Shown here piece after piece: positions 47,889 to 59,128 of a DNA stretch of 64,000 nucleotides (positions are counted from its first letter, which is position 1; every line of letters starts with the position of its first letter). The stretch is from contig JAUHXZ010000008.1 in NCBI GenBank assembly GCA_030426725.1, forward strand, positions 1-64,000. Reading direction: 5' to 3'. The notes under the pieces are model-generated. The model was not told the origin of the DNA. It worked only from the letters and a program-made list of their open reading frames with translations, and ran no database searches. This DNA comes from Actinomycetes bacterium. Lineage in GTDB: Bacteria > Actinomycetota > Actinomycetes > Propionibacteriales > Propionibacteriaceae. A program made the position numbers and the translations under genes.

Positions 47889-48106
47889 ACTGCCTCCTTG
47901 CTTGAAGGGGATAGGACAGACCCCAGAATACGCCGGGTTGCCAGGAACCGGAAGGTGTCGGCTCAAGATCCTCCGCTGTCAGGATCCCGGGCGTGGTCGC
48001 CCCGAAACCCGGCAGCGGGCCGACGGGGGGACGCAAGCGCCACCCGTCCGAACGCGGAAGTGCCGCCCGCGCGAACGCGGACGGCCCCTCGTCGAGGATC
48101 GCTCCC

Positions 48107-49207
48107 CTAGCTGCTCATCATGACCTGGCCGCCGGTGACCGGCATGGCCTGGCCGGTCTCGTAGGCCTGCTCGACGATGTAGTAGACGGCACGCATGACG
48201 TCCGCGCCGGTGGTGCCGCGGCGAAGCGGCACCTTGGCCTCGTAGAACTCGCGCACCTCGTCGACGGTGGTCGCGCCGGGCACCTTGCCGGAGCGCAGGT
48301 ACTGCACGAACAGGCCGCGGTCGGGATCGGACCACAGCGGGCCGTCGTAGAAGTTGCCCGGGCAGATGGCATTGACCTTGACCCCGTGCTCGACCAGCTC
48401 CAGCGCGAAGCTCTGAACCAGGCCGATGCCGCCGAACTTCGAGCCGGCGTAGGCGCCGTTCTTGTTCGAACCGACGAGGCCGGACTTCGAGTTGATCTGG
48501 ATGATGTCGGTCATCCAGCCCGGGGCCGCCGAGTGCTGGGCGGCCAGGAGGCCGCCGAGATGCTTGGTCACGAGGAAGAACGCCGTGTAGTTGATGTCCG
48601 TGGTCAGCGCGAAGGCCGACAGGTCCTGCTCCAGGACGCTGCCGGCACGGACGATGCCCGCGTTGGAGATCACCAGGTCGAGGCCGCCGGTGGTGGCCGC
48701 GATCTGCTCGGCCATGGCCGCCACCGACGCCTCGTCGGCGACGTTGACGGTGATGGCCGCCGCACGGTCGCCCAGCTCGGCGGCCAGGGCCGCCGCCCCG
48801 TCGCCATTGAGATCGGCGATGTAGACGAACGCGCCGGAGTCGATCAGCCCGTGGACGATCTCCGCGCCGAAGCCCTGGGCTCCGCCCGTGACGACGGCGA
48901 CCTTGCCCGCGACGACCGCGGACCGGGACGCCGCGGTGCGGGCCTCGGCGGTGCGGGCGCCCGGCAGCGGTGTCAGCTCACCGAGCGTGTGAACCGAGAA
49001 GACCTGGGTCTCGCCCGCCACCTCGACGACGACGTCTCCGGGGAGCGCGAGCTCCGAGTCCGCCAGGGCGCTGGCGAGCTCGCTGGCCGACGGCGCCGAC
49101 ACGACGGGCTGCTGGACCGGCTTCGTCGACGGGGCGACGATCACCGGGACGCTGTACTTGGCCAGGTAGGCGCCCCGGACCACCGGGGCGATGTCGATGA
49201 CGCTCAT
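48107..49207 (-). CDS. SDR dehydrogenase with N-terminal extension (sorbitol-6-phosphate dehydrogenase-like)
   Basis: A 366-residue protein. Residues about 98-366 are a short-chain dehydrogenase, with NAD-binding TGGAQGFG (107-114), SNAG, INSKSG and the catalytic YAGSK. The end, KVPLRRG then PVTGGQVMMSS, closely recalls sorbitol-6-phosphate 2-dehydrogenase (SrlD). Residues 1-97 form an extra domain (AYLAKYSVPVIVAP, then strands DVVVEVAGETQVFSV) that classical SrlD lacks. It is the last gene of the six-gene DeoR-headed operon; its ATG overlaps the PHP gene's stop (TGATG). A sugar- or polyol-phosphate substrate is likely but not proven. Confidence 0.85.
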   Translation of the reverse strand: MSVIDIAPVVRGAYLAKYSVPVIVAPSTKPVQQPVVSAPSASELASALADSELALPGDVVVEVAGETQVFSVHTLGELTPLPGARTAEARTAASRSAVVAGKVAVVTGGAQGFGAEIVHGLIDSGAFVYIADLNGDGAAALAAELGDRAAAITVNVADEASVAAMAEQIAATTGGLDLVISNAGIVRAGSVLEQDLSAFALTTDINYTAFFLVTKHLGGLLAAQHSAAPGWMTDIIQINSKSGLVGSNKNGAYAGSKFGGIGLVQSFALELVEHGVKVNAICPGNFYDGPLWSDPDRGLFVQYLRSGKVPGATTVDEVREFYEAKVPLRRGTTGADVMRAVYYIVEQAYETGQAMPVTGGQVMMSS

Positions 49208-50547
49208 CACTGCTCCTTCAACTTGTCGGCTGCCTCGGCCGGCGCGAGGCCGCCCTGCACCATGGCCTTGCCGAGCGCCGCGTAGCGCTCGACCCGCGCG
49301 GTCAGCGGCAGCGCCGCCAGCGGCGACCCTTCGGCGAAGAGGCCGTAGGCCCCGTCGATCTCCGCCAGCTTCTCGTGCGCCACCATCGCCCACGTCGCCG
49401 CGTTGAGGTGCGCCAGTTCGGGGCGCTGCAGCTCGGGGCAGTTGAACACCTGACGGGGCGTATTGATGTCGACGCCCGACACCTCCAGCAGCCCGTGCTC
49501 GGCCGCCAGGGCGGCGACGCGCGCCATCTGCTCGGCGGTGTTGCGCGGCGGCATGTAGGTGATGGCCGGGATGCCGATGCGCTTGAGCTCGGAGACCAGC
49601 TCGTCGAGGAAGTCGTCCTCGAACTTCTCCGCCTTCTTGTCACCGGTCGGCGACGCGGTGACGTCACCGAGGTAGGCGTAGGCGGGGATGGCGTCGACGG
49701 AACGGGCGAACGCCGCGACCTCCGCCATCGTCGGGCATTCCGTACGGTCGGGCACGATGTAGAGCTGGCCGAGGAACTCCGCCTTCATGACGCCGAGAAG
49801 GTCGAACGTCAGGTACGGGTTGGCCTCGTCCGCCAGCTGGCTCGCCACCTTGCCGCTGAGGCTGAGACCCAGCTGCGCGAGCCCGTCGACCAGGGACTGG
49901 CCCCGGCCGAAGCGCTCGATCAGCTTGTCCGCCATGGCGGCGAGGAGGTGACGCTCGGTCACCTCGCCGCCGCGAAGGTACTGCGACCGTTCGACGATGT
50001 CGGACTGGAGGTCGATCAGCGGGGCGCCGAGGCGCCCGAGGATCTCGTTGGCCCGCTCCACCATCGCGGCGGTGCGCTTGAGGCGCGCCTCACGGATCGG
50101 CCTGAGGTACTCGGCGACGGCCTCGCGGGACCGCGCCGGGATGCTCTGCACCGTCATGTAGGCGATGCCGGCGGTGTCCGGGTTGTTGAGCTTGCGCGTG
50201 TGCAGCGGGGCGTCGCCCGAGGCGACCTCGTCGGCGCTGTACATGTAGACGCGGCACTCGAAGCCGGTGACCGCCCCCATGCCCAGCAGCGACGCCGCCT
50301 CGGCCATCTCACCGGCGGCCGCCCCCGAGTCGTGGTCCACCGAGCCGACGACCATCAGGCCGGCCTCGCGGGCCCGCAGCGCCGCCATGGCCGGCGCGTA
50401 CGGGCTGAAGCTGTAGATGGTGTGGACGTGGTTGTTGGACTCGGTGACGAACTCCGGGAACTCCGGCGCGCCCGCCAGGTGCCCCCGGAGCGCGTCGAGG
50501 CGCTCCGCGGGCGTGGCGAGGGGATCGTTGATCGTGTCGAGCGACAT
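49207..50547 (-). CDS. PHP-domain protein
   Basis: A 446-residue metal-dependent hydrolase-like protein. The PHP domain has H40-x-H42 in NNHVHTIYSFS, D71-H72 in SVDHDSG and E97 in GFECRV, the first three metal motifs. The middle (about 160-330) is helical, and GVDINTPRQ near residue 365 may carry a later ligand. PHP proteins hydrolyse phosphoesters, such as histidinol phosphate, polyphosphate ends or 3',5'-bisphosphates. Its position between E1 and the SrlD-like dehydrogenase suggests action on a phosphorylated sugar intermediate. It starts one base after the E1 stop. Confidence 0.85.
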   Translation of the reverse strand: MSLDTINDPLATPAERLDALRGHLAGAPEFPEFVTESNNHVHTIYSFSPYAPAMAALRAREAGLMVVGSVDHDSGAAAGEMAEAASLLGMGAVTGFECRVYMYSADEVASGDAPLHTRKLNNPDTAGIAYMTVQSIPARSREAVAEYLRPIREARLKRTAAMVERANEILGRLGAPLIDLQSDIVERSQYLRGGEVTERHLLAAMADKLIERFGRGQSLVDGLAQLGLSLSGKVASQLADEANPYLTFDLLGVMKAEFLGQLYIVPDRTECPTMAEVAAFARSVDAIPAYAYLGDVTASPTGDKKAEKFEDDFLDELVSELKRIGIPAITYMPPRNTAEQMARVAALAAEHGLLEVSGVDINTPRQVFNCPELQRPELAHLNAATWAMVAHEKLAEIDGAYGLFAEGSPLAALPLTARVERYAALGKAMVQGGLAPAEAADKLKEQ

Positions 50548-50548
50548 G

Positions 50549-53008
<2,460 letters not shown>

Positions 53009-53034
53009 TGACAATGACTCCTGGTTCTGTTCGC

Positions 53035-54402
53035 TCAGGCCTTCGCAGCCCAAGCCGCCTCTCGGATGAGTTCGCTGACGGTGGGATGGGGGAAGACGAC
53101 CTGGCGCAGGTCGCTGATGGTGAGCTCGGTCTCAAGCGCCACGCAGGCGCCCCAGACCATCTCGGACGCGTACGGACCGACGACGTGGATGCCCAGCACC
53201 TGGCCGGAGTCGCCGTCGTAGACCATCTTCGCGGCGCCCTGGGCCCGGACGCCGACCTCGGCGACGAAGCGGCCGGACATGGCGCCCGGCACCTTGACGG
53301 TCTGGACGTTGCCGCCCCTGGCGCGGGCCTGGGCCTCCGTGAGCCCGACGCCGGCCGCCTCCGGGTTGGAGTACACGGCCCACGGGACGGTGTTCCAGCG
53401 CATGACCTCGCCGCGACGGTGGGCCTCGGGGTCGAGGATGTTGGCCGAGGCGATCTCGCCCATGCGGTAAGCGGCGTGCGCGAGGAGGGAGCGGCCGGTG
53501 ACATCGCCGATGGCCCACACGTTGGGCAGGTTTGTGCGCATCCGGTCGTCGACCACGACGCCCTTGCCGGAGAACTCCAGGCCGGTGTTCTCGGCGCCCC
53601 AGCCCTGGACGAGGGGTCGGCGCCCGACGGCCATGAGCACGACGTCGGCCTCCACGGCCTCGTCGGCGCCGTCCGCGGTGGTGTACTTCACGGTGCCGTC
53701 GTCGATCGCGGTGACCTTGCAGGACAGCTTGAAGGTGACGTCGCTGAGGCCCTTGCGCAGCATGGGCGCGAGCTCGTCGTCCATGAAGGGGACGATCTCG
53801 GGCAGCATCTCGACGACGGTGACCTCGGAGCCGAGCATCGAGAACAGGCTGGCGAACTCCAGCCCGATGACGCCGCCGCCGATGACGGCGAGACGCTTCG
53901 GGATGGAGTCGACGGCGAGCATGCCGGTGGAGTCGACCACCTTCGCGGACTCGGCGGCGCCGGGGATGGGCGGCATGACCGGCACCGAGCCGGTGGCGAG
54001 GATGACGTGGTCGCCGGTGTGGGTCGTCCAATCGACGGTGACCTTGCCGGGGCCGTCGAACGTGCCGTACCCGTAGACGACGGTGACGCCCGCCTTCTTC
54101 TCGGTGGAGCCGACGCCCTTGACGAGCGTGGTGACGGTCTTGTCCTTCCACGCCTGCATCTCGGACCAGTCGACGGTGATGTCGGAGGTGTGGACGCCGA
54201 GCTGTGCGCCGTGCTTGGCGTGCTCGTAGGTCTTGGCGGCGTTGAGCAGGGCCTTGGTGGGGATGCATCCCACGTTCACACAGGTGCCGCCCAGCGAGTT
54301 CGCCTCGACGAGAAGGACCTTCCTGCCTGCGTGGCCGAGGCGCTCGGCGGCGATGTAGCCGCCGGGCCCCCCGCCCAGGATGATGACGTCGTAGTCACTC
54401 AT
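53035..54402 (-). CDS. lpdA: Dihydrolipoyl dehydrogenase (E3)
   Basis: A 455-residue flavoprotein that reoxidises the E2 lipoamide with NAD+. Features are GGGPGGY (FAD, 10-16), the redox disulfide C41-C46 in [16 protein letters not shown], the NAD-binding [13 protein letters not shown] and the C-terminal catalytic His/Glu pair in HPTVSE. It is normal length. Located between E2 and E1 in the operon, it appears to be dedicated to this complex. Confidence 0.95.
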   Translation of the reverse strand: MSDYDVIILGGGPGGYIAAERLGHAGRKVLLVEANSLGGTCVNVGCIPTKALLNAAKTYEHAKHGAQLGVHTSDITVDWSEMQAWKDKTVTTLVKGVGSTEKKAGVTVVYGYGTFDGPGKVTVDWTTHTGDHVILATGSVPVMPPIPGAAESAKVVDSTGMLAVDSIPKRLAVIGGGVIGLEFASLFSMLGSEVTVVEMLPEIVPFMDDELAPMLRKGLSDVTFKLSCKVTAIDDGTVKYTTADGADEAVEADVVLMAVGRRPLVQGWGAENTGLEFSGKGVVVDDRMRTNLPNVWAIGDVTGRSLLAHAAYRMGEIASANILDPEAHRRGEVMRWNTVPWAVYSNPEAAGVGLTEAQARARGGNVQTVKVPGAMSGRFVAEVGVRAQGAAKMVYDGDSGQVLGIHVVGPYASEMVWGACVALETELTISDLRQVVFPHPTVSELIREAAWAAKA

Positions 54403-54421
54403 GGATGTTTCGGACTCCTTC

Positions 54422-55789
54422 TCAGCCGAGCACGGTGATGTCGATGGCCTCGATGAATCGCACGAGGTCCTGGAGGAAACGGGCGGCGTCCGCGCCGTCG
54501 ATCGCGCGGTGGTCCGCGGTGAGCGACAGGCCGATGCGCTGCTCGGCGCCTACGGAGCCGTCGGCGTTGATGGTGGCCCGCGGGAAGATGGCGTCGACGC
54601 CGAGGATGGCCGTCTGCGGGACGTTCAGCAGCGGGGTGAAGGACTCGATCCCGAAGCCGCCGAGGTTGGACACCGTGAAGGTGGCGCCGCCGAGCAGATC
54701 CGGGTTGATCGAACCCTCGATGGCGTCGTTGGCGAGCTTCTTGCTGATCTCCGAGAACTCCCGCAGGCTCATCAGCGACGCGTTGCGAACCGTCGGGACC
54801 AGGAGGCCGCGGGGGGTGTCGCAGGCGAAGCCCATGTGGACGCGCTCGAACGTGGTGAGCACGCCGTCGGCGAGGTGGGCGTTGTGCGTCGGGTTCTTCG
54901 CGGCCGCGCGGACGGCGGCATAGCCGACGAGGTCGCCGATGGTCACGCCGTTCATGCCGAGCGCCGGATCGGAGTTCTTCAGCTTCTTGCGCAGGTCGAG
55001 CAGGCCCTGTGCCTTCGCGGTGGCGGTGTAGGTCAGCTGCGCGGAACTGGCCAGCGAATGCATCATCCGCTCGGAGATGACCTTGCGGATGCCCTTGAGC
55101 TGCGTGGACTCGGAAGGGCCGGGGAAGTCCGCGTCGACGGCGGTCTTCGGCGCCGCGGTGGCGGGCTGTTCGGCGGCGGGGGCCGCGGCCAGGTCGCCGG
55201 TGGTGACGCGGCCGCCGATGCCGGTGCCCTGCGCCCCGGAGCCGTGGGCGCCTGCGCGGGCAGCGGCGCCGGTGGCCGAAGTGAGGGCCTCCTTGACGTC
55301 GCGCTCGATGACGCGGCCGCCGGGGCCGGAGCCCTCCGCGACGGCATCCATGGGCAGCGAGTTGGCGGCGGCGAGGTTGCGGGCGCGGGGGCTCGACGCG
55401 CCGGTGGCGGCACTGCGCTCGACGGGCTGCGCGGCCTCGGCCTGCGCCTCGGCGGGCTGGTCCTCCGCGGGGGCCTCGGTGGCGGGGGCCTCACCCGCGC
55501 CGTCCTTGCCGGCCCAGCCGGCGGCGTCCAGCGCGGGCTTCGGGTCCTCGCCCGCGGCGCCGACGACCAGCAGCGGTTCCTTGACGGGGACGTCGTCGCC
55601 CTCGTCCCAGAGGAGCGCGAGGACGGTGCCACCGGCGCTGGCCGGCACCTCCATCGACGCCTTGTCGGTCTCGACCTCGCAGACGATGGCGTTCTCGGCG
55701 ATCTCGTCGCCCACCTTCACCTGCCACGACACGATCAGGCACGACTCGACACTGTTGCCGAGCTGCGGCATGACTACGACGGTTGCCAT
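54422..55789 (-). CDS. 2-oxoacid dehydrogenase E2 (dihydrolipoyl acyltransferase)
   Basis: A 455-residue E2. One lipoyl domain (about 1-78) has the lipoyl Lys in ETDKASMEVPA. An Ala/Glu/Pro linker follows, then a peripheral-subunit-binding domain (SPRARNLAAANSLPMDAV... GSGPGGRVIERDVKEAL), a second GTGIGGRVTTGDLAAA segment resembling the end of another binding domain, and the catalytic domain with the active-site DHRAIDG. The only lipoyl domain plus fused E1 suggest a compact complex. It follows the DeoR gene by 36 bases. Confidence 0.92.
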   Translation of the reverse strand: MATVVVMPQLGNSVESCLIVSWQVKVGDEIAENAIVCEVETDKASMEVPASAGGTVLALLWDEGDDVPVKEPLLVVGAAGEDPKPALDAAGWAGKDGAGEAPATEAPAEDQPAEAQAEAAQPVERSAATGASSPRARNLAAANSLPMDAVAEGSGPGGRVIERDVKEALTSATGAAARAGAHGSGAQGTGIGGRVTTGDLAAAPAAEQPATAAPKTAVDADFPGPSESTQLKGIRKVISERMMHSLASSAQLTYTATAKAQGLLDLRKKLKNSDPALGMNGVTIGDLVGYAAVRAAAKNPTHNAHLADGVLTTFERVHMGFACDTPRGLLVPTVRNASLMSLREFSEISKKLANDAIEGSINPDLLGGATFTVSNLGGFGIESFTPLLNVPQTAILGVDAIFPRATINADGSVGAEQRIGLSLTADHRAIDGADAARFLQDLVRFIEAIDITVLG

Positions 55790-55825
55790 TGGCTGTCCTT
55801 CTTTGGGTTGGATCTTCTTCGTGGT

Positions 55826-56590
55826 TCAGACGACGAGCACCCTGGTGTGCTCGCGCAGTTCTCCGGCCGCGCCCTCGGGGAGACCGCCGTCGGTGATGAT
55901 TCCGGTGATTCCCGCCAACGGCAGGAAGGAGACGAAGCCGGCCTGGGCGAACTTCGACGAGTCGGCCAGCAGCCATGTCTCCTCGGCCCGCTCCGCCATG
56001 CGTGAGGCCACCTGGCCGCCCTCGACGAACCGGGTGGTGAGGCCCCGCTCGACGGAGAAGCCGTCGGTGCCGAGGAAGGCGAGCCGGGTGTTGAAGTCGG
56101 CGATGGCCCGCTCGGCGAGCGGGCCGACGAAGGACTCCGACTCGGCGCGGAACACTCCCCCGGTGAGGATGACCGACAGGGTCGGGTTGCCCCGCGCGGT
56201 GGTGAACGCCAGCGCCGAGTTGGTGACGATCTGCACCCCCGAGCGCCCGGTGAGCTGGCGGACCAGCATGGCGGTGGTGGTGCCGGCCTCGATCATGACG
56301 GAGTCCTCGTCGCGCACCATCGCCGCCGCCGCGGCCGCGATCCGGTGCTTCGCGTCGGTGTTGAGGCGTTCGCGCTGCAGGATGGACTTGGACGTGGCGG
56401 GGCGCGCCCCTCCACGGGTCCGCACAAGGAGGCCGCGCTGTTCGAGGAGGCGCAGATCACCGCGGATGGTCACCTCGGAGACGCCGAACTGGGTCGCGAG
56501 CGACGAAACCGACAACGCGCCGTCGTCGGTGAGGCGAGACATGATCTCGTGCTCTCGCTCGGCGCGTTCGACAGTCACTGTCGGGTCCAT
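55826..56590 (-). CDS. DeoR-family transcriptional regulator
   Basis: A 254-residue sugar-responsive regulator. The N-terminal HTH (REHEIMSRLTDDGALSVSSLATQFGVSEVTIRGDLRLLEQRGLLVRTRGGA, split over about 14-63) has the family's VS-xx-TIR-xDL pattern, followed by the ISOCOT-type effector domain with IEAGTTT, ILTGGVFR and FLGTDGFSVERGLTT. Effectors of this family are usually phosphorylated sugars, which fits the SrlD-like and PHP genes below it. It is the first gene of the operon and probably autoregulates through the repeats upstream. ATG at 56590 is chosen; a GTG one codon earlier is possible. Confidence 0.93.
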   Translation of the reverse strand: MDPTVTVERAEREHEIMSRLTDDGALSVSSLATQFGVSEVTIRGDLRLLEQRGLLVRTRGGARPATSKSILQRERLNTDAKHRIAAAAAAMVRDEDSVMIEAGTTTAMLVRQLTGRSGVQIVTNSALAFTTARGNPTLSVILTGGVFRAESESFVGPLAERAIADFNTRLAFLGTDGFSVERGLTTRFVEGGQVASRMAERAEETWLLADSSKFAQAGFVSFLPLAGITGIITDGGLPEGAAGELREHTRVLVV

Positions 56591-56599
56591 CACTTTCAG

Positions 56600-56658
56600 C
56601 TTCGAAGTGGTTTCGGTGAGCCCACCGTAAGCCCTTCGAATCGCCTTCGATGCCCTTC
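56600..56658 (-). promoter_or_regulatory. Probable DeoR operator: helically phased CCTTC (GAAGG) repeats
   Basis: CCTTC occurs at 56633-56637, 56644-56648 and 56654-56658, at 11- and 10-base steps, embedded in TTCGAA-like sequence. A separate palindrome CTTCGAAG lies at 56600-56607, close to the start codon of the regulator gene. DeoR proteins commonly bind repeated short sites spaced by helical turns. Confidence 0.55.
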
Positions 56659-56700
56659 AAAGGGGAGGCTGAGCATATGCTCACGATCCGCCCCCGCGAC

Positions 56701-56715
56701 GAGCCTGACACGCGG
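56701..56715 (+). repeat. Copy of the dispersed core GAGCCTGACACGCGG
   Basis: This 15-base core is identical to that at 58928-58942 and to the reverse complement of 59049-59063. It is followed by other GAGCC/GGCTC words (56731-56735, 56800-56804) and a GTCGAG/CTCGAC inverted pair (56784-56789, 56802-56807). The whole gap 56591-56840 holds only these repeats, the DeoR operator and the serpin ribosome-binding site. Confidence 0.7.
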
Positions 56716-56840
56716 GCGGTGACCCCTCGACGAGCCTGCGGCGGGGCCGCGACGGATCTCAACGTTCCAGCGCGGATTTGGGACGTCGAGACATGGCTGA
56801 GGCTCGACGTCGGCCTAGGCTGGGCCCGAAGGAGGCCCCC

Positions 56841-58076
56841 ATGCCGACCCGCCGTCTCGTCCTCACCGCCGCCGGACTCGCCGTGCTTGGCGCCCCGCTC
56901 GCCTCGTGCGCATCCGCGGAGCCCGAGGAGCTCAGGGGAACCCAGCCACCCGAGGAGTTTCCGCTGGACACCGCCGGTGCCGCGGACGTGGCCTTCCTGA
57001 CGGAGGGCCTTGCCTGGACGCTTCTCGGGGGACGGACGGGAAACCGGGTCCTCGGGCCCAGCTCCCTCGCGTCCGCCATCCTGATGCTCGGCGAGGGAGC
57101 GCGGGGGGCCAGCGAGGCGTCGCTGACCGCGGCCACTGGACTCGAGGGGGACGCCAGGTCGGCCGCCGTCGCCGCGCTGCGCCAGGCCCTCTCCCCCTAC
57201 GAGTCGCTGCCGGCGTCGATCGACAAGCAGGACCCTCCCGAGGAGATCGTCGTCCACCAGGCCTCCCAGGTGGTGGTGATCGACGACGCCCCGGTTCAGC
57301 AGGGCTATCTGGACCGGCTGGCAAGGTTCTACGACTCGGGCGTCGAACGCGTCGGTCGCGGTGACGCCAAGGCCGTACTCGACGAGTGGGCCCGCACCAA
57401 CACCGCCGGGCTCATCGAGAAGTCGGCGATCGAGGTGACCGAGAACCTGAAGCTGGTACTGCAGGACGCCGTGCTGTTCGCCGCCCGATGGTTCACCCCG
57501 TTCGGCACCGAGTTGCCTGTGCCGTTCACACCCACCGGCGGAGCCACCCTCGAGGTCCCCGGCATGTCGGAGATCGTCCCGGCCGCCTACGCAGAGACCA
57601 ACCGGTGGTCCGCCGTCCGGCTCCGCTACGACGAGGTCCTCGCCATGGACGTCATCCTTCCCGCCGCGGGCGCCGCTCCGGCCGATCTGACCGCGGACGA
57701 CCTCACGGCCGTGGCCGACCGACTCGACGCGTCGACGGAGCTGCGGGTGTCGGTCGTCATGCCACAGTCGGACCAGCAGCAGGTGTGGGACCTGCTCGGC
57801 CCCGTTCGCGAGGCCGGAATCGATCTGACGGATCTCGGCGGGATCATCGACGGCGGAACCCTCGACCAGCTCGCTCAGCAGGTGACGCTGACGGTGAGCC
57901 CGAAGGGCACCGTCGGCGCCGTGCTGACCGAGGGCGCCGTCGGCACGAGCGCACCGTTGTCCGACGCCGAACTCCGGGTCGACCGCCCGTACATCATGCG
58001 CGTGCTCGACACGCGCACGCGCTGGCCGATCTTCCTCGCCGTCGTCGAGGACCCGGCCACGGCACCCGACGCCTGA
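56841..58076 (+). CDS. Serpin-family lipoprotein (protease inhibitor)
   Basis: A 411-residue exported serpin. It has a twin-arginine-like signal (TRRLVLTAAG) and a lipobox LASC with C23 as lipid anchor. The serpin fold shows in VLGPSSLASAILMLGEGARG (about 67-86), the breach region, and the C-terminal DRPYIMRVLDTRTRWPIFLAVVEDP (381-405). The reactive centre loop hinge is SPKGTVGAV with K355-G356-T357; the predicted P1-P1' bond is S370-A371. Start from GAAGGAGG. It may guard the cell surface against proteases. The hinge lacks the usual acidic P17 (Pro here), so inhibition is not certain. Confidence 0.82.
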   Translation: MPTRRLVLTAAGLAVLGAPLASCASAEPEELRGTQPPEEFPLDTAGAADVAFLTEGLAWTLLGGRTGNRVLGPSSLASAILMLGEGARGASEASLTAATGLEGDARSAAVAALRQALSPYESLPASIDKQDPPEEIVVHQASQVVVIDDAPVQQGYLDRLARFYDSGVERVGRGDAKAVLDEWARTNTAGLIEKSAIEVTENLKLVLQDAVLFAARWFTPFGTELPVPFTPTGGATLEVPGMSEIVPAAYAETNRWSAVRLRYDEVLAMDVILPAAGAAPADLTADDLTAVADRLDASTELRVSVVMPQSDQQQVWDLLGPVREAGIDLTDLGGIIDGGTLDQLAQQVTLTVSPKGTVGAVLTEGAVGTSAPLSDAELRVDRPYIMRVLDTRTRWPIFLAVVEDPATAPDA

Positions 58077-58230
58077 GACGCGCCGGGAGGACTTACCCGG
58101 CCCCGCCCCCGCGGGGCGCCCCGCCGCGCTGAGCGTCTGCCCGGATAACCCGGCCCCACTCCCCTGATGGTCCGACCAGTGCTGGAATAGGCCTGGGACC
58201 CACTCCCTCCCTGCACCGCGAAAGGCTCCC

Positions 58231-58902
58231 ATGGACATCCTGTTCGACACCGCCAACCTCGACGACATCGAGCGCCTCACGCCCATCTACCCGGTCACCG
58301 GCGTCACCACGAATCCGTCGATCCTCAAGAAGGAGGGCCAGATCGATTTCTACGCCCACCTCAAGCGGATCCGCTCCATCATCGGCCCCAACCGCACCCT
58401 CCACGTCCAGGTGCTCGCGAAGGACGCGCAGGGCATGATCGACGAGGCGCACCGCCTGCTCGACCAGATCGACGCCAATGTCTACCCGAAGGTCCCCACC
58501 ACCGAGGCGGGCATCAAGGCGATGCGCACGCTCAAGGAGGAGGGCGTCAAGGTCACCGCCACCGCGATCTACTCGAAGACGCAGGGCTTCCTGGCGATCG
58601 CGACCGGCGTCGACTACCTGGCCCCGTACTACAACCGGATGCAGAGCCTGGACATCGACACCCGCGGCACGCTGAGCGCCCTGGCGAGCTTCATCGACCG
58701 CTTCGAGGCGCCCAGCAAGATCATGGCCGCCAGCTTCAAGAACATCTCGCAGGTCTCGCACGCGCTGGAGTCGGGCGCGCACGCCGTGACCCTGTCGCCG
58801 AAGCTCCTCCGTCAGGCGCTGTCGGCGCCGATGATCGAGGACGCCGTCGAGGCATTCGTCTCTGACTGGGAGGACGTCCACGGGACGCGCTCGCTGCCCT
58901 GA
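58231..58902 (+). CDS. fsa: Fructose-6-phosphate aldolase / short transaldolase
   Basis: A 223-residue TIM-barrel enzyme of the FSA/TalC family. The Schiff-base Lys is in YPKVPTTEAG (about 87), with the opening ILFDTANLDDIERL and the Asn in TNPSILKKEG. Such proteins either cleave fructose-6-phosphate to dihydroxyacetone and glyceraldehyde-3-phosphate or act as transaldolases; I cannot say which. It lies two genes from the DeoR operon on the other strand. Confidence 0.88.
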   Translation: MDILFDTANLDDIERLTPIYPVTGVTTNPSILKKEGQIDFYAHLKRIRSIIGPNRTLHVQVLAKDAQGMIDEAHRLLDQIDANVYPKVPTTEAGIKAMRTLKEEGVKVTATAIYSKTQGFLAIATGVDYLAPYYNRMQSLDIDTRGTLSALASFIDRFEAPSKIMAASFKNISQVSHALESGAHAVTLSPKLLRQALSAPMIEDAVEAFVSDWEDVHGTRSLP

Positions 58903-58925
58903 CCCTCCCGCTGCGACCCCGGCCG

Positions 58926-59064
58926 TGAGCCTGACACGCGGCTCGTAAGCACACGTTGAGCCTGAGCCGAGGCTCAACGCAGAAATCCGGCCGAAGTGGC
59001 CCCTTTCGCGCCGCCGGACATGACTCAGGCTCATGCCGTTGCATCGAACCGCGTGTCAGGCTCA
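58926..59064. repeat. 139-bp nested palindromic repeat
   Basis: Outer arms TGAGCCTGACACGCGGCTCG (58926-58945) and its complement at 59045-59064 match at 19 of 20 positions. Inside are GTTGAGCC/GGCTCAAC (58955-58962, 58971-58978), a further CTCAGGCTC element (59024-59032) and a CCGGC/GCCGG pair. It occupies the space between fsa and arsR. It is not coding and could fold into a branched structure. Confidence 0.8.
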
Positions 59065-59128
59065 TCCCGGCCCCACGCCCAGCGCGACGCTTCATCGACC
59101 CCGGCGACTCCGCGCGCCGGGGTCGGTC

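Noticed and set aside
56841-58076. The serpin as having a shortened, non-inhibitory reactive loop
   Set aside because: Anchoring the hinge at TEGA gave a short loop, but aligning at SPKGT restores normal length.
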